DNA of 64,000 nt. It comes from Emydura subglobosa. Lineage: Eukaryota; Chordata; Testudines; Chelidae. Under the pieces are notes generated by a model. It made no database searches. It was given only the letters and a program-made list of their open reading frames with translations, and was not told the DNA's origin. The DNA lies in contig ML679956.1 in NCBI GenBank assembly GCA_007922225.1, positions 79,031,554 to 79,095,553 of the forward strand. Direction: 5' to 3'. Positions 20,101 to 32,100 of the stretch are shown in pieces (position 1 is the stretch's first letter; each line of letters begins with the position of its first letter). The position numbers were made by a program, and so were the translations under genes.

Positions 20101-23100
20101 TATTAAATGAGATTTACAAAAAACAACTGCAACTAATTGTCAGTGAAGTGTTCAGAGCCCTGCGGGGTATTTGCACACTGCCCGTGACCGTGGCAGAAGC
20201 TGAAAGACGTTTCAGCAAGCCAGCACTCATCAGAAACGGCAGGCGTTCGACAATGGGACAAGAACGGTTAAGCCACCTAGTTATCTTGTCTACTGAGTGT
20301 GAACTTGAAAGAGAAATTGACTTGGGGGAGGGGCTAATTCATGATTTTGCAATGAAAAACGCCAGAAACATAAAACTTGAAAATGAATTGGCCTAATTCT
20401 AAAATGCTTGCAGTCACATTGGTCCATTAGAATAAAAAAGTCAAGACATGGGCAGGCTAGAATACCTTTATAACGACCAAAAAGTTACAAAATAGTCAGC
20501 GAACTTGTCGGACTCTCAGGCTGGGTGTTACGTTAAACAGAAGTAGCAAAGGGGGGGGGGGGGCATTTCTCAGAAATGTAGAAGATGTAACAGTAATTTC
20601 AGAATTCAAACTGTTTTCATGGCTCAGGAGATTGCATGGATGGGCTGAGGGGTTGTGGTGTGTGTGTGTGGGAGGGGGCCTGTGTCACAAGTTTGTACTG
20701 GGCCCGAAAAAATGATGCTTGGGCCCTGGCTGGGGCTTCCCTCTGGATGCCTCCGTTTCCTCTCTGGACATCCCCACCAAGCAGCACTGCTGTCTTTGCT
20801 GCTGTCCCGCCAGCTCCATGGGGGCTGGATGCCACCCACGAATCTGGTGTGGCCGTCCTGAGCAAGAGGTCGCCCGGGGGTTGTGAGCGTTGCAAAGGGC
20901 AGCCAGCTGGGGCGAAACAGCGAGGTGCTGGGCTGGGCTTGTTGGGACGCCGCGGGTGAGCTGTGTTCCATCCCGGGCGTGTGTGTGCGCGCACGGGGTG
21001 GGACACCAGACCCGCTCAGCGGTGTGTCAGATCACACGAGCCCCTCAAACTGCTGCAGCGAAGGAGATCCTCCTTGGCCCAGGGGGACTGAGCCCCTTTG
21101 AGTCTCAGTTCGCCTGTGACTGGCTAGGTCTGGGTAGAGACGGGGTTGCAGGAGGTAATGAGAAGCCAGGGAGGGGCTTTTCAGACCAACCAGAGACCGC
21201 CGGAGCAGGAGGTGGGCGTCCAGGCAGGGCGTAAAAGGAAGAGCTCCCTGCGCAGCAGGGAGGCAGGTGAAGGACCCTGCTCTCCGGAGGGAAGGGGATT
21301 GGATGTCCGAGACTGTGCAAAGCCTAGAAGAAGCACCAGAGCCTTGTTTGGCTGCAAGCACTAAAGGAGGGAAGGGTGTTAAACGGGACCTAGCGCTCTG
21401 GGGCAGCCCCTCTGGAACCAGGGGGCAGGAAACAGAAAGGAGCCGGGGTGATGGCACGACCTTGCTTCCCTAGGAAGGCTGGGGCTGGGACAGGGAGGCC
21501 GGTGGCACAGGCAGTGGGTATCTCTTCACGGCAAAGGAAAACCTGCGGCTGGCTGGCGCCGGCTGACCCAGCTCAGGCTGTGGGGCTGTTTTATTGCTGT
21601 GCAGGCTTCCAGGCTTGCCAGGGCCCTTCCCCAGATGGCTTGCGGCCTTGGTGCAGGTGTCTGGACCCGGGCGGCTCCGCAGGGCTCTCCTTTCTCTGCC
21701 AGCGCGCAGCACAGAGCGGGCAGGTGGGGAGCAGCGGGGCACGCTCTGAGTCACACCCTTCCTGGCTGGCCGAGTTCTCACGGGCCCGCGCGAGTTCCTG
21801 GCCCTCCGCCTGTTTACAGGAAGGAGCTGGTTTCACCACCTCCGCGCAGGCTCCCCCTCCCGACACGCACCACTCCCATCCGAGAGACAGCTGGCTTTGC
21901 TGCGGCCGGGACCCCCGCGCCATCCTTCGCCGGTCACCCCACAATCCTCTGCACCCCCCTCCGTGCCCCAGGAGTCTGTGCACTCTGTTGAATGTGCCCA
22001 TCGTGGGCCAGGCCAGGCCAGGGCCGGGCCATAGGAACCTCGGCCCGTGAAGCCTGGTCTCCTGTCTCCTGCCGCGGTGGCAGGGTGTGGGACAAGCCAC
22101 CCCTGCTTAGCTCTCCTGTGTCTCTGCGGGGCCGGCACTGACGCCCAGCGCCTGCAAGTGGGACGGCTTCATCCAACAGCAACCCCTCGGGCGGGTTCCT
22201 TTTCTCCTGGCACCTCGCTGGCGAACCCCACCCTGAGCGCCAGCCCGTCCCGCACAGGCGCACCCCTTCTCTCTCTGGGCTGATGGGACTCCACAGGAGG
22301 CAGGTGGGAAGGGGCTCAGATGCCTCGGCGAGGGGCCCCCCTGGAGGTATCACCAGTGTTATTGTGGACAATACAAGCAGGGCTCCCCTACGCTCTCCAG
22401 GGGGATTTCCGGCTGTGGGGAGGCTGGCAGAGACTCTGTGCACGGGGAAGCTGCACTCCCGGAGTACCGACCCCCGGGCCAGACACAGCCCCTGCCTGCC
22501 CCTTCAGCGCAGCTCCCAGGCACACAGCCCCAGCCCCTTGCCCTGCCAGCCCACAGGGTGGCTATGCCATAGCGGGCACTGACCCATAGATCAGACGGGC
22601 AGGGCGAATGTGCTGTAGGGGGCGCTGACCCATAGATCAGACGGGCAGGGTGGCTGTGCTGTAGGGGTGCCGACCCATAACTGAATGGGGGCAAAACTCC
22701 TGAGCCTGGCAGGGCAGTGGGGGTACGAAGCCGTTAGAGGGCGATGCTCCAGGGGCAGCTCCTGTTCTGGGGGCGAGGCCCGCGGCCGGCCCGTGGCCCC
22801 CGGATTTGCATGGTAGCCCGAGCCTGCTTGGTCCCTGGCAGGTTTGAGATGGGGCGGATTTACACCTACATCGGGGAGGTGGTGGTCTCCGTGAACCCCT
22901 ACAAGGCCACGCAGCTGTACGGGAAGGACGTGATCGAGCAGTACCGAGGGCGGGAGCTGTACGAGCGCCCGCCGCACCTCTACGCCGTGGCCGACGCCGC
23001 CTACAAGGCCATGAAACGCCGCGCCAAGGACACCTGCATCGTCATCTCAGGTCTGAGCCAGAGCCCCTTTGTCCAGCCGTCCGTCCGTCCCTCCCACACA

Positions 23101-26100
23101 CTCACTCAGACAAGGAGGAACACCCTCCCACCCCTGTCCTGTTCTGCTGGGCTCAGGTCTGTCCATCCGGAGCGGGAACCGCCCAGGATCTCGACTGATC
23201 TGGGCCGTTTCAGGCTGGGAGTGCCGCCTCCGCTGCCCCGGGCCGCCGGGCTATGGTACGGCCATCCCTCCTCCCCGCTGCCTGCTAACCTGGGGTGACA
23301 GCGGGTCAAATGTGTCTGGCCATCACTCCCCTGGGGCCCAGCCTCTGGGCAGTTCCTAGCGGCCACGGCACCGAAAGCCTCACCCAGCTGCCGGGCCAGG
23401 GCTGGGCACAAGGGATGGCTGATGGAGGCTTGGCCCTCCTGAGCTCTGTAGTGGCTCCCAGGGCTCCAGCCCCGAGCTCCCCGGCCGGGGTTTGCAAACC
23501 CCTGTGGGGCACGGGGACTCGCGAGAGAGGACTCTGATTTCCCGGGCACGCGCCAGGGAGGCGGGGGTTAACCCAGGGCAGCAAATCCTCACCCGTCCTG
23601 CTGTCCTCTTCCTATGCTGTCTGTCTGTCTGTCTTGCAGGGGAGAGTGGGGCCGGGAAGACGGAGGCCAGTAAATACATCATGCAGTACATAGCGGCCAT
23701 CACCAACCCCAGCCAGAGGGCAGAGGTGGAGAGGTGAGAGGTTAAGTGGAGGGTGCACTGGGCTGGGAGTCAGGAGACCCTGACCTGGCGGGTGACCTTG
23801 GTCAAGTCCCTGCGTCCAGCGGGTGATGCCCTCACTTGATGGCAGGCGCTGAGGACTGTCCCTGGGTGCACAGGGGAGGAAGGGAGGGTTTGTCAGCTGC
23901 AAGCCGACGGCTGGGCCAGTCCTGATGACAGGGGTAAGGCGGCTCGGCCCCCGCCCCGCCCCGTGACAGTCCCTTTGTCGCGTCCCACCCGGCCCAGGGT
24001 GAAGAACATGCTGCTCAAGTCCAACTGCGTCCTGGAGGCCTTCGGCAACGCCAAGACCACCCGCAACGACAACTCCAGCCGCTTCGGCAAATACATGGAC
24101 ATCAACTTCGACTTCAAAGGGGACCCCACCGGCGGCCACATCCACAACTACCTGCTGGAGAAGGTACAGCCCCAGGCAGCGCCGCTGCGGACGCCGGAGC
24201 GGGGAGGGGCCGGGGCCGGGGCGGAGAGAGCGGGAAGGGGAGGACCGTGCACAGCTGGGTGAGGGCAGCTCCCCCGAAGCACATGGGGCCGTCGCGTCGG
24301 GCTGGTGCGCGGGTGGGTCAGGCCGCAGGGTCTGGCCGTCTGGCAGCACGGAAGGAAGGCCGTGTCTGTGGAAAGCTGGGGCTCTGCTGATGGGCTTCCA
24401 GGCCGGGTCTGAGCCTTGCTTCCCCTCCTACCTCCATCGTCACCCCGGGTTCGAGGGATCCTGCCTCCCCGGCAGCCCCTTTCCTTTGAACTGCGCCTGT
24501 GCTCACGGCAGGAGCGATTCCGCTACGCTCTGAATCCAGCCGCCTCTCGACATCCTGGCCAGGGTGCCCTTCGTAGATCTCCAGGCCAGCAGGGACCATC
24601 TGCTCTGACCCCCTGTACCAAAGAGACCTGCCCCCCGATCATCCCCACGGCAGATCTGGTAGAAAAACACCCAGGCTCCGTTTAAAGACCGTCGCGGAGG
24701 GAGAATTCAGCCGCCCCTCGGCCAACGGTGCCGCTGGTGACTGACTCTCACCGCTAAAAACGCCCACCTTATGCCAGTCTGAATCTGGCAGCTCCAACTT
24801 CCAGCCGCTGGAGGGTGGTAGACCTTTGCCGGGTTGAAGAGCCCGTTCTTCGATCTTTGTACTTGCAGACTGGGCTCAAATCACCCCTTAGCCTGGTGGG
24901 GGGCAGAGACACTGAAGGGCTATGAGACCCAGTGGACTGCTGGGGCCAGGCCAGGTCCGGGGGCAGGCAGGCACCATGGCTTTTGAGAGGTTCCTTCGTC
25001 GGAGACAACCCACGGCGTGCTGAGCAGAGCGGGCCTGTCCTAGCAGCGCTGGGAAGTACCTAGCCAGCAGGGCCGGCTGGCGCCATCCTGTCCTGCCATC
25101 ACAGGGCGGCCTGCCCCTTCCCGGGCCAGGGGCCGGCCAGCCCTGCTCAGTTGCGGGCGGCTGGGAAAGGCTCCGAGGTTACCCCAAGGGCTGAGAGATC
25201 TCAGGTGGAGGCGCTGCAGGAAGGACGTTAGCTCCTGCGGCTGGCCCTGGAGCAGGGAGAGGCGTCTGGGGCCTGATCCAGCGTCCGGGTGTGGTACCAG
25301 TCCCTGCTGGGCTGAGGAGACAGGCCAGAGCCTGGCGGGACAGAGGCTGCCAGCGTGTGAAGGGCTGAAGGCGTCGGCATTGCTCCTGCACCCCCAAATG
25401 GCAACAAGTCTGTCTCTGCTGTATCTGTCCCACGAGCCTCCTGGTCCACGGCCTCCAGATCCACCGCTTGCCTCACTCTCTTACATCGCCATGGCGCCTG
25501 CCATCCCAACGGACCCCCAAAGCACGGGACACACAAAAGCCGCCTGGCTGCTCCCTGAAATGCAGCCACCTCTGGGGTGGAACGCAGCAGCTGTGTATTA
25601 GTGCGCACCCCGGCTCAGGACAGGAAGTGAGGAAAGCCGTTGTGCTGTGTTGCTGCTGCAGAAGGAGTTGAGGCAGGCAGGGTTAACGCCTCTCAGTCAG
25701 GCATTTAGCCAGGACGCTGGAGTTAACACCCGGCTCTTGGATGCTCCCCAGTGCCTCTCCCAAGAAGGCCAGGATGGCTGCTGCAGCGCGGCCTGAAGAG
25801 GCCCCAGAACCTCGAAGGGGAAACTTCGTCCCATAGCAAAATAACAGGCCTCGGTGGGCAGCCCAGGGCAGACAATGGCCGTCCTGCCGGAGAGGCATGG
25901 GCGAGGGACCGGCTCTGCCCCACCTGCCGGCACAGCTGGGGGTGCAGTTTCCTTTACCAGCGATCAGCCTGTCCTCTGAGATGAGGGAATTTCTCTGGTC
26001 TCACCAGCCAGGTGTCTCCGCTTGGAGCAGCCCCGGCAGCTTGCGGCCACTCCTTGGCGAGCGGGGCCGGGCGTGAGACCTGCCGCCCTGGCAGGCCGGG

Positions 26101-29100
26101 CGGGCCGACCTGGGGCTGCGAGAGGCGGCCCCCGGGCACTGACTTCCTCTGGGCTTTCCCTTGCAGTCTCGCATCCTCAAGCAGCAGCCGGGCGAGAGGA
26201 ACTTCCACTCCTTCTACCAGGTGAGGCCGGCCAGAGCCAGCCGGGCCTGGGGGAAGCCTGGGGCAACGGCCAGCGCGGCTGCAGGATCCCCAGGGGGCAG
26301 GGGAGGGGGTGAGGAGGTGGCTAAATAAAGGAGGGGGAACTGCTCCCAGAAGCCAGCCCGGTCTCTCTGGTGGGGCCGGCTGCCAGCCTGGCTCCATCCA
26401 GCGCTTCTCAGAAGGATGCCCTGGCAGCGGTGGGCCCAGTAAAGGAGGGAGGGTGAAGAAGGGGGAAGAAGGGGGAAGTGTTTGTTGGCCTGTCCCCAGC
26501 CACAGGGGCGCATCCTGTGACTTTCCTGCCATCTCCGGCCTGGCGGGCAGCCGCGCTACCGGGTCGGCCCCAGTCCTCTGCGCCAAGGCCCCCGGCGCCG
26601 CCAAGGTCCGGGTGCAGAATGGGGACTGGGCCGGGCGCGGGGATGTCTTGGCGCTGAGGCTGCACGTCTCTTATTTAGAGCGGGCCAGTGACCCAGAAGG
26701 GCTGGGGAAGCGCCTACCGTGAGCCACGCCGGGATCTACCGCAGGCTACAGCCGCCCGCCCCCTTTGGCTCTCGCTCAGCCCCGGCCCTGCAGGGACCCT
26801 GAGGATGGGGCCCAGCTGTTCTGGCTGTCCCCCCGTCTCCCCAGCTTCGGCACCACAGTCCTGCTGCTCGTCCTGGCCAGCCAACGCCTCCCTATCCTGC
26901 CTCCCCCCGTCCCGTCGCCGGGTCTCAGCTCCTTGGGGTGCACTGCCGCATGCCCCGGGCACGGGGGGATCTCATCCCTGTCTGTCCCCCTCAGCTGCTT
27001 CTAGGTGCCTCGGACGCTCAGCTGGCCTCCCTCCATCTCTGCAGGGACCCTGCGGCCTACCGCTTCACCGGCCAGGGCGCCAGCAACAACGTGAGTGCCC
27101 TTTGCTCCGAAGGGTTCCCCAAACCCGGGCCCACGTTCCCAAGTGATGGGCGATGGGGATCGGGGACCCGACCGGAGACCCCGGCCTATGATTTTTGAAA
27201 GTGCTGCGCCCCCACCCTGAGATCAGGCCCCGTGAAGGGGTCTCAGGTTGGGCCCCCCAAATGACTGGTCATTTGGAAACCCGGGCCCAGGGACCTAGGA
27301 TCTTCCTACCCCCCTGCACTGGGCAAGGCAGGGGCCGGGTGGTGGGGAAGACAGGGGCCTGTGGACAGCCCCCCAGCCTGCCACGTGTGGAGCAGGGCTC
27401 GGGAGCGGCTGCTCCAAACCGGACAGGGTGGAGCGTCCGAACTCTGCAGGGATGGAGCTGCTGGGTGCTCCGGGACCGACACGTCCCTGGCGGCAGCAGG
27501 CACAAATCCCATTGGCTCCAGCGGCAGCTGCAGCTTCTTGCTACCCACGCGGTTTACACCGGGGCTCCCTTTGGGCCGTGTTCCCCCCCTCCGCTCGCCC
27601 CCTGCACCGTGGGGCTAAGAACCATCGCTGGGCAGGGTCCGTGGAGGAGGAGACGCGGTGCAGCTGGGCAGGAAACACGTGGGGAAATCCAGCCAGACAT
27701 GGCTTCTGCATAGGGCTGGGAGGGCCCCGGGGTGCCAGGCAGCGGGTCGCCGAGCCCGTCCCCTCCAGGCTGGACGCTGCGGTGATGGGCGCTAGGTAGA
27801 TCATCCCTTCCACTCTCATTTCCTCGCTGTCTGGTGGCCTCTGTGAAACGACTTTGCTGCCTCTCAGCACAGTTCCCCTTGGATCCAGGGATCCGCATCA
27901 CTGGACTCTACCAGCGTCAGTCTGTGTGCGCGGGACTGAGCGGCCCCAGGGGTCAGCGCCATCCCCAGGCCTTTAGAGATGGTCCCTCGGGGGCAGGGAC
28001 ATGCCCCGGTCGGGGCTGTGGGTGCAGGATGCTTGGCCCTGCAGCCGCCCAGGCTGAGCCTGACGTGTGGACAAATGAAGGGCTCCGGGGCTGTGTGGCT
28101 GGCACCTTCCCCAGGGCTGGGGATCATTCACCTCTATCTTCTCCCCCACCCCCCAATCCCCCAGCTGCTGGCCAACGACCGCACCAACTTCCAGGCCGTG
28201 GCAGATGCCATGACCGTGATCGGCTTCAGCCCGGAGGAGATCAGCTCCGTCTACAAGATCCTGGCCACTATTTTACACCTGGTAAGTGCTGGCCAGCACG
28301 GGGCGCGTAGCGCTGGGTGTGGCTGGGTCAGAGGGGCCCGGAGCCGGCACAGCCGCTCTGCAGGGAGACGTGCCACCCCCGGGACTGGCCTGCAGGGGCG
28401 TCGCTTGGACACAGGGCCCTCCGCATGGGAGCTCGAATCAGCCCAGGCCAGAGACAGGGGCTGGGCTGGGTTGGGGCACGTGGACCCATTCCAGGGCTAC
28501 GCTCCCAGGTCCCGCCAGCGTGTGCTGCGCCCGGAGGCCAGCCTGGCCCGGCTTTGGGGGGGAGGGAGGAATCTGTTCCAGTTGCTCTGAAGTTGTGGAT
28601 AGAAACCAGGGGGTTCGAATCCACCCAGGGCACTGTCAACAGGGGTCCCCCCCAGCTGCCCAGCCAAACCCATGCCGGGCTGGCTGGCAGAGGGCTCGAG
28701 GGAAATGCACATTGTCAAACCGAGCTGGGCTCCCCTGGGCGTGCTGCTGGGGGAATGCCCGGGCAATCCGCCCCCCGCCCAGGCAATCCGCCCCATGCCC
28801 AGGCAATCCGCCCCACGGCTAGGAGGCCGAGCATGTGACAGTCCAGGAAGCTGGCGTCTCCTCCCAGGGATGCAGGAGGGTCAGGACTGAGTCTGGGTGG
28901 GGGACATGCAGCAGAGCTGCTGGGCGATTGGCAGGCGTTTAGCAGCTGAGCCTGGCTGGCCACCTCACCAACCTTCCCCAGGGCATCCAGGGCAGCTCTG
29001 GACCGGGCGCCCCCGTGAGCCCAGCAGCCAGCCTGGCTGTGCACATGCCCGGTGCCACGCGTGACGATCACCCTGAGCTCTGAGCCACGCTGCGTGGCGC

Positions 29101-32100
29101 CCGCTCCTTGCAGCCCCGTCCCCAGCTCACCCCGCGGTGCCCGGGGACCGCGGGGGGCTCCGGGCAGTGCAATGAACTGACCTGCCTTAAATGCCGTGCT
29201 GGGGCCTTCGCTCTGAGCCTCCTCCGGGAGCGGCCTGGAGCGCCAGGCCGGCTGTGCCGGTGCGTTCGAGGTCCTGGAGCGTGTCCAGACCCGTGTGGGC
29301 AGCTCTGATGTGTTGGCAGATCCTGCTCTGGCGGTTAAAGCCCGGGAAGGGCAGTCAGAGGGCTGAGATTTGATTCTTGTGGCCTCCTGTGTGGCCAGGG
29401 GCGCAGCCCCGCACGGTGCCTCTCCGTGCCTCAGTTTCCCCATGCGGGAGGTGGGCTGTGATGCTTGCTGGTCCCCGGGGGCTGACTCGGGAAGGTGTGT
29501 GAAGCCGCAGGTGCTGTTCTGGGGAGGTGGGCGGGCGGCCATGACCGGCTGTGGCTAACGAGGCGCGCCCACGCGTGTGGATCTGGGCCCGCAGCGCTGC
29601 GCCGGCTGAGCTCCGTGACGAGCTCCCCGTGCTGTCAGTGGGAGCAGGGGCAGATGGCTGGACGTGGACCCGGGGCTGCGTCAGGGCAGGCTGGTGCCGG
29701 CTGAAATTGGTGCAGGGAAATTGAGGCGACTTACAGCAAAGGGTGAAGCTTGTGCGACCTCTGATGTGGCACAAAACAGGCTCATCCCCGACTCCGTGGG
29801 GCATCTGGGTCTGCTCCATCGGCCCCTCTGTCAGTCCTGAGCCTGCCCCCAGGGCGCCCTTCGCACCTGTGCCAGCGGGCGCGAAATGCCACTGGAGCAG
29901 ACGACGACGCGAAGGGCCGGAGGGCAGAGAATCGAGCCCCGGGTTTCCAGGCGCTGGGGGCCGTGCGTGTTCGGCTGCCGTCTGTCCGTCCGCGCGTCCT
30001 CACGTGGGGTTCCCGTGTATGCAGTCCTGTGCGGGCTGTGTCCGCTCGGGATATGGGGTTATCTGCTCAGGCTTTCCCCTCTCCCTGCGTCCGTGGGCTA
30101 CTCCTCTGCTCACCTGGCCCCCGGCCCGGCCCACAGAGGGGGAAGCCAGCGCCCTCTCCCTGCTGCTTGCCTCTCACTCTCCTGATGCATTTCCAGGGCA
30201 ACGTGAGCTTCCTGGACCAGGGCGAGGCCGTGGAGGTGGAGAGCGAGGAGCTGGTCTCCCACCTGGCGGAGCTGACCTCCACCCGGCCGGAGAGCCTGCT
30301 GAGGACGCTGCTGTACCGCATGGTGGCGGCGGGCAGCGGGGAGGTCATCGAGAAGGGGCACAGCGCCAAGGAAGCCAGCTATGCCAGGGACGCCTGCGCC
30401 AAGGTGAAGAGGTGGGGTGGCTGGGGGCTGGGCCGCTGGGGGAGCCGCCCTGTAGCAGAGTAATGCGCCCTGTTACCTCCAGCGTCCTCCTTCCCGTCGC
30501 CCCGATGTCCCAGAGCCCCTGTGGAGGGCATCTGAGCCCCGCTTGCCCCGCAGGCGCCCCAGGAGTTCGCTGGAGTCAGGCTCGCCCCCAGCCAGGGTCA
30601 GGTTAGCCCCAGTGCCGACCTCGTTGCTCTGTAGAGAGCTTGGAGCGGCCGGGCGGGTAGGAGACCCAGATTCTCTCGCCAGGGCAGGCAGCGGTAGGGC
30701 AGGCTTCACCCCACGCTGCGACTGTCCCCCCCCCGCCCGCAGGGGACTGGGCATCTCTGGCTGCTCTGCCCTGGGCCTGTGATGATCTGGCTAGTTCGCC
30801 GGCCCATGCTGACGGGGACAATGCACGAGTGAAATGAGGTCTCTAAACGGCCGTCACTGCAGCTGGCCCCACGGCCTGGAGCTGGGGCTGTTCTGACCCC
30901 AACCTCCCACCAGGGCAGCTAGGCTGCAGCGTCAGGGAGCCTGGGATGAAGAGCATGGGTAAGGACAGGCCTGGGTCACAGGCCAGGCGCTGCTCCAAGC
31001 CCTTCTTGGGGTCAGCTGCTCCAGACAGCGCCGGGGCAGCAGCCCATGTGGACGTGGCTGCTTGTACCACACGGGGGCAGCAGCGGGGATTGAACCCGGG
31101 GCCATCAGCTGCAAAAACCCCTCCTGACCCCGGGTTAAAGGTGCGCCTCCCTCCGGCCGGGAGGTTACAGTTTATTTCTGCTGCGGCCACTGGATGGCAG
31201 GAGAGTGGCACCGCCCTGACATTTCATCCAGCAGGGGGCGGTGGTGAAACCAACACGCCCCCTGTCCCCGCCCCCTGGGGGGCGTGGCTTAAGCACTCCC
31301 GCCCCTAAAAGGTACAGTGCCCCACTCCTGGTGGAAGGCGTTTCGCCCCTACTAGCCCATAGCACTAGTTCCCGGGGGGGGGAGCCTTTTGTTTCATCAC
31401 GTTTCTCCCCTCCCACCCTCCCCAGGCCATCTACGAGCGGCTGTTCTGCTGGATCGTGGGGCGCATCAACATGGTCATCGAGGTGAAGGACTACGACGCC
31501 CGGGTGCACGGAAAGAACACCGTCATCGCCGTGCTGGACATCTACGGCTTCGAGATCTTCGACAGCAACAGGTAGAGCCGAGCACCGCCCCCCGGGGCCG
31601 GCAGCCTCAGGCAACGCAGCCACGGCCCCCTCTCCCAGCGTTCACCGGGGCAGGGATCACGCCTGGGGCTGACTGGCTGGGGTAGACTCTGGCACAGGAT
31701 GGATGGTGGCGGGGAGGGAGGGCAGGGGCTCAGGGTAGCGCGAAGCTGTTGATGTGCAGAGGGACGAGGGGGCGGGCGGAGGGGCTGGTCCCTTCCAGAT
31801 CCAGCAGCTCCCAGGGGCCGTGGAGCCGGGCGTGGGGGAGGGGGAGAGCGCAGACGGGGTGTCCCTGGCAGAGGGGCAATCAGCGGGACTGGACGCGGCT
31901 CGTGTCTGCCTGTTCCCGCCGTCTAGCAGCTGCTCCCAAGCCCGGTCCAGGGCTTGATCACGGGGTTCTGCCCTGCACCCACCCGGGGCCGCGTGGGGCT
32001 GGGTCGCTCAGTGGGTCGGGAGAGGTTGTGCCTGCTGCCCACTCCTGGTGAGAGCTCCGGTGTCAACACGGACCCAGTTTCGATGGGGGGGGGAGGGAGG

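Larger units (their letters stand above)
17162..22841. other. MYO1G intron 1 (5.7 kb)
   Basis: Contains a MIR-like antisense fragment at about 18395-18480, a CR1-like antisense remnant around 19320-19560, a hAT transposase relic at about 19890-20395, a G homopolymer at 20551-20563, a TG-rich patch at 20655-20672, and a tandem duplication at 22553-22690. I see no nested gene. Confidence 0.7.
24164..26166. other. MYO1G intron 4 (2.0 kb)
   Basis: Holds an antisense CR1-type 3' fragment at about 24565-24900 and copy A of the dispersed short element at 25556-25596. The rest is unassigned GC-rich sequence without an exon. Confidence 0.7.
28282..30196. other. MYO1G intron 7 (1.9 kb)
   Basis: A 21-22 bp tandem repeat, 'caatccgccccatgcccagg', occurs three times at 28767-28820. 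A MIR-like SINE lies at about 29340-29470. No exon was found in the remainder. Confidence 0.7.

Noticed and set aside
28715..29542. 275-codon open frame on the minus strand within MYO1G intron 7.
   Set aside because: Low-complexity composition (A, P, R, G, S), crosses the 21-bp tandem repeat and a MIR-like SINE, and has no domain. Long frames are expected by chance at this GC content.
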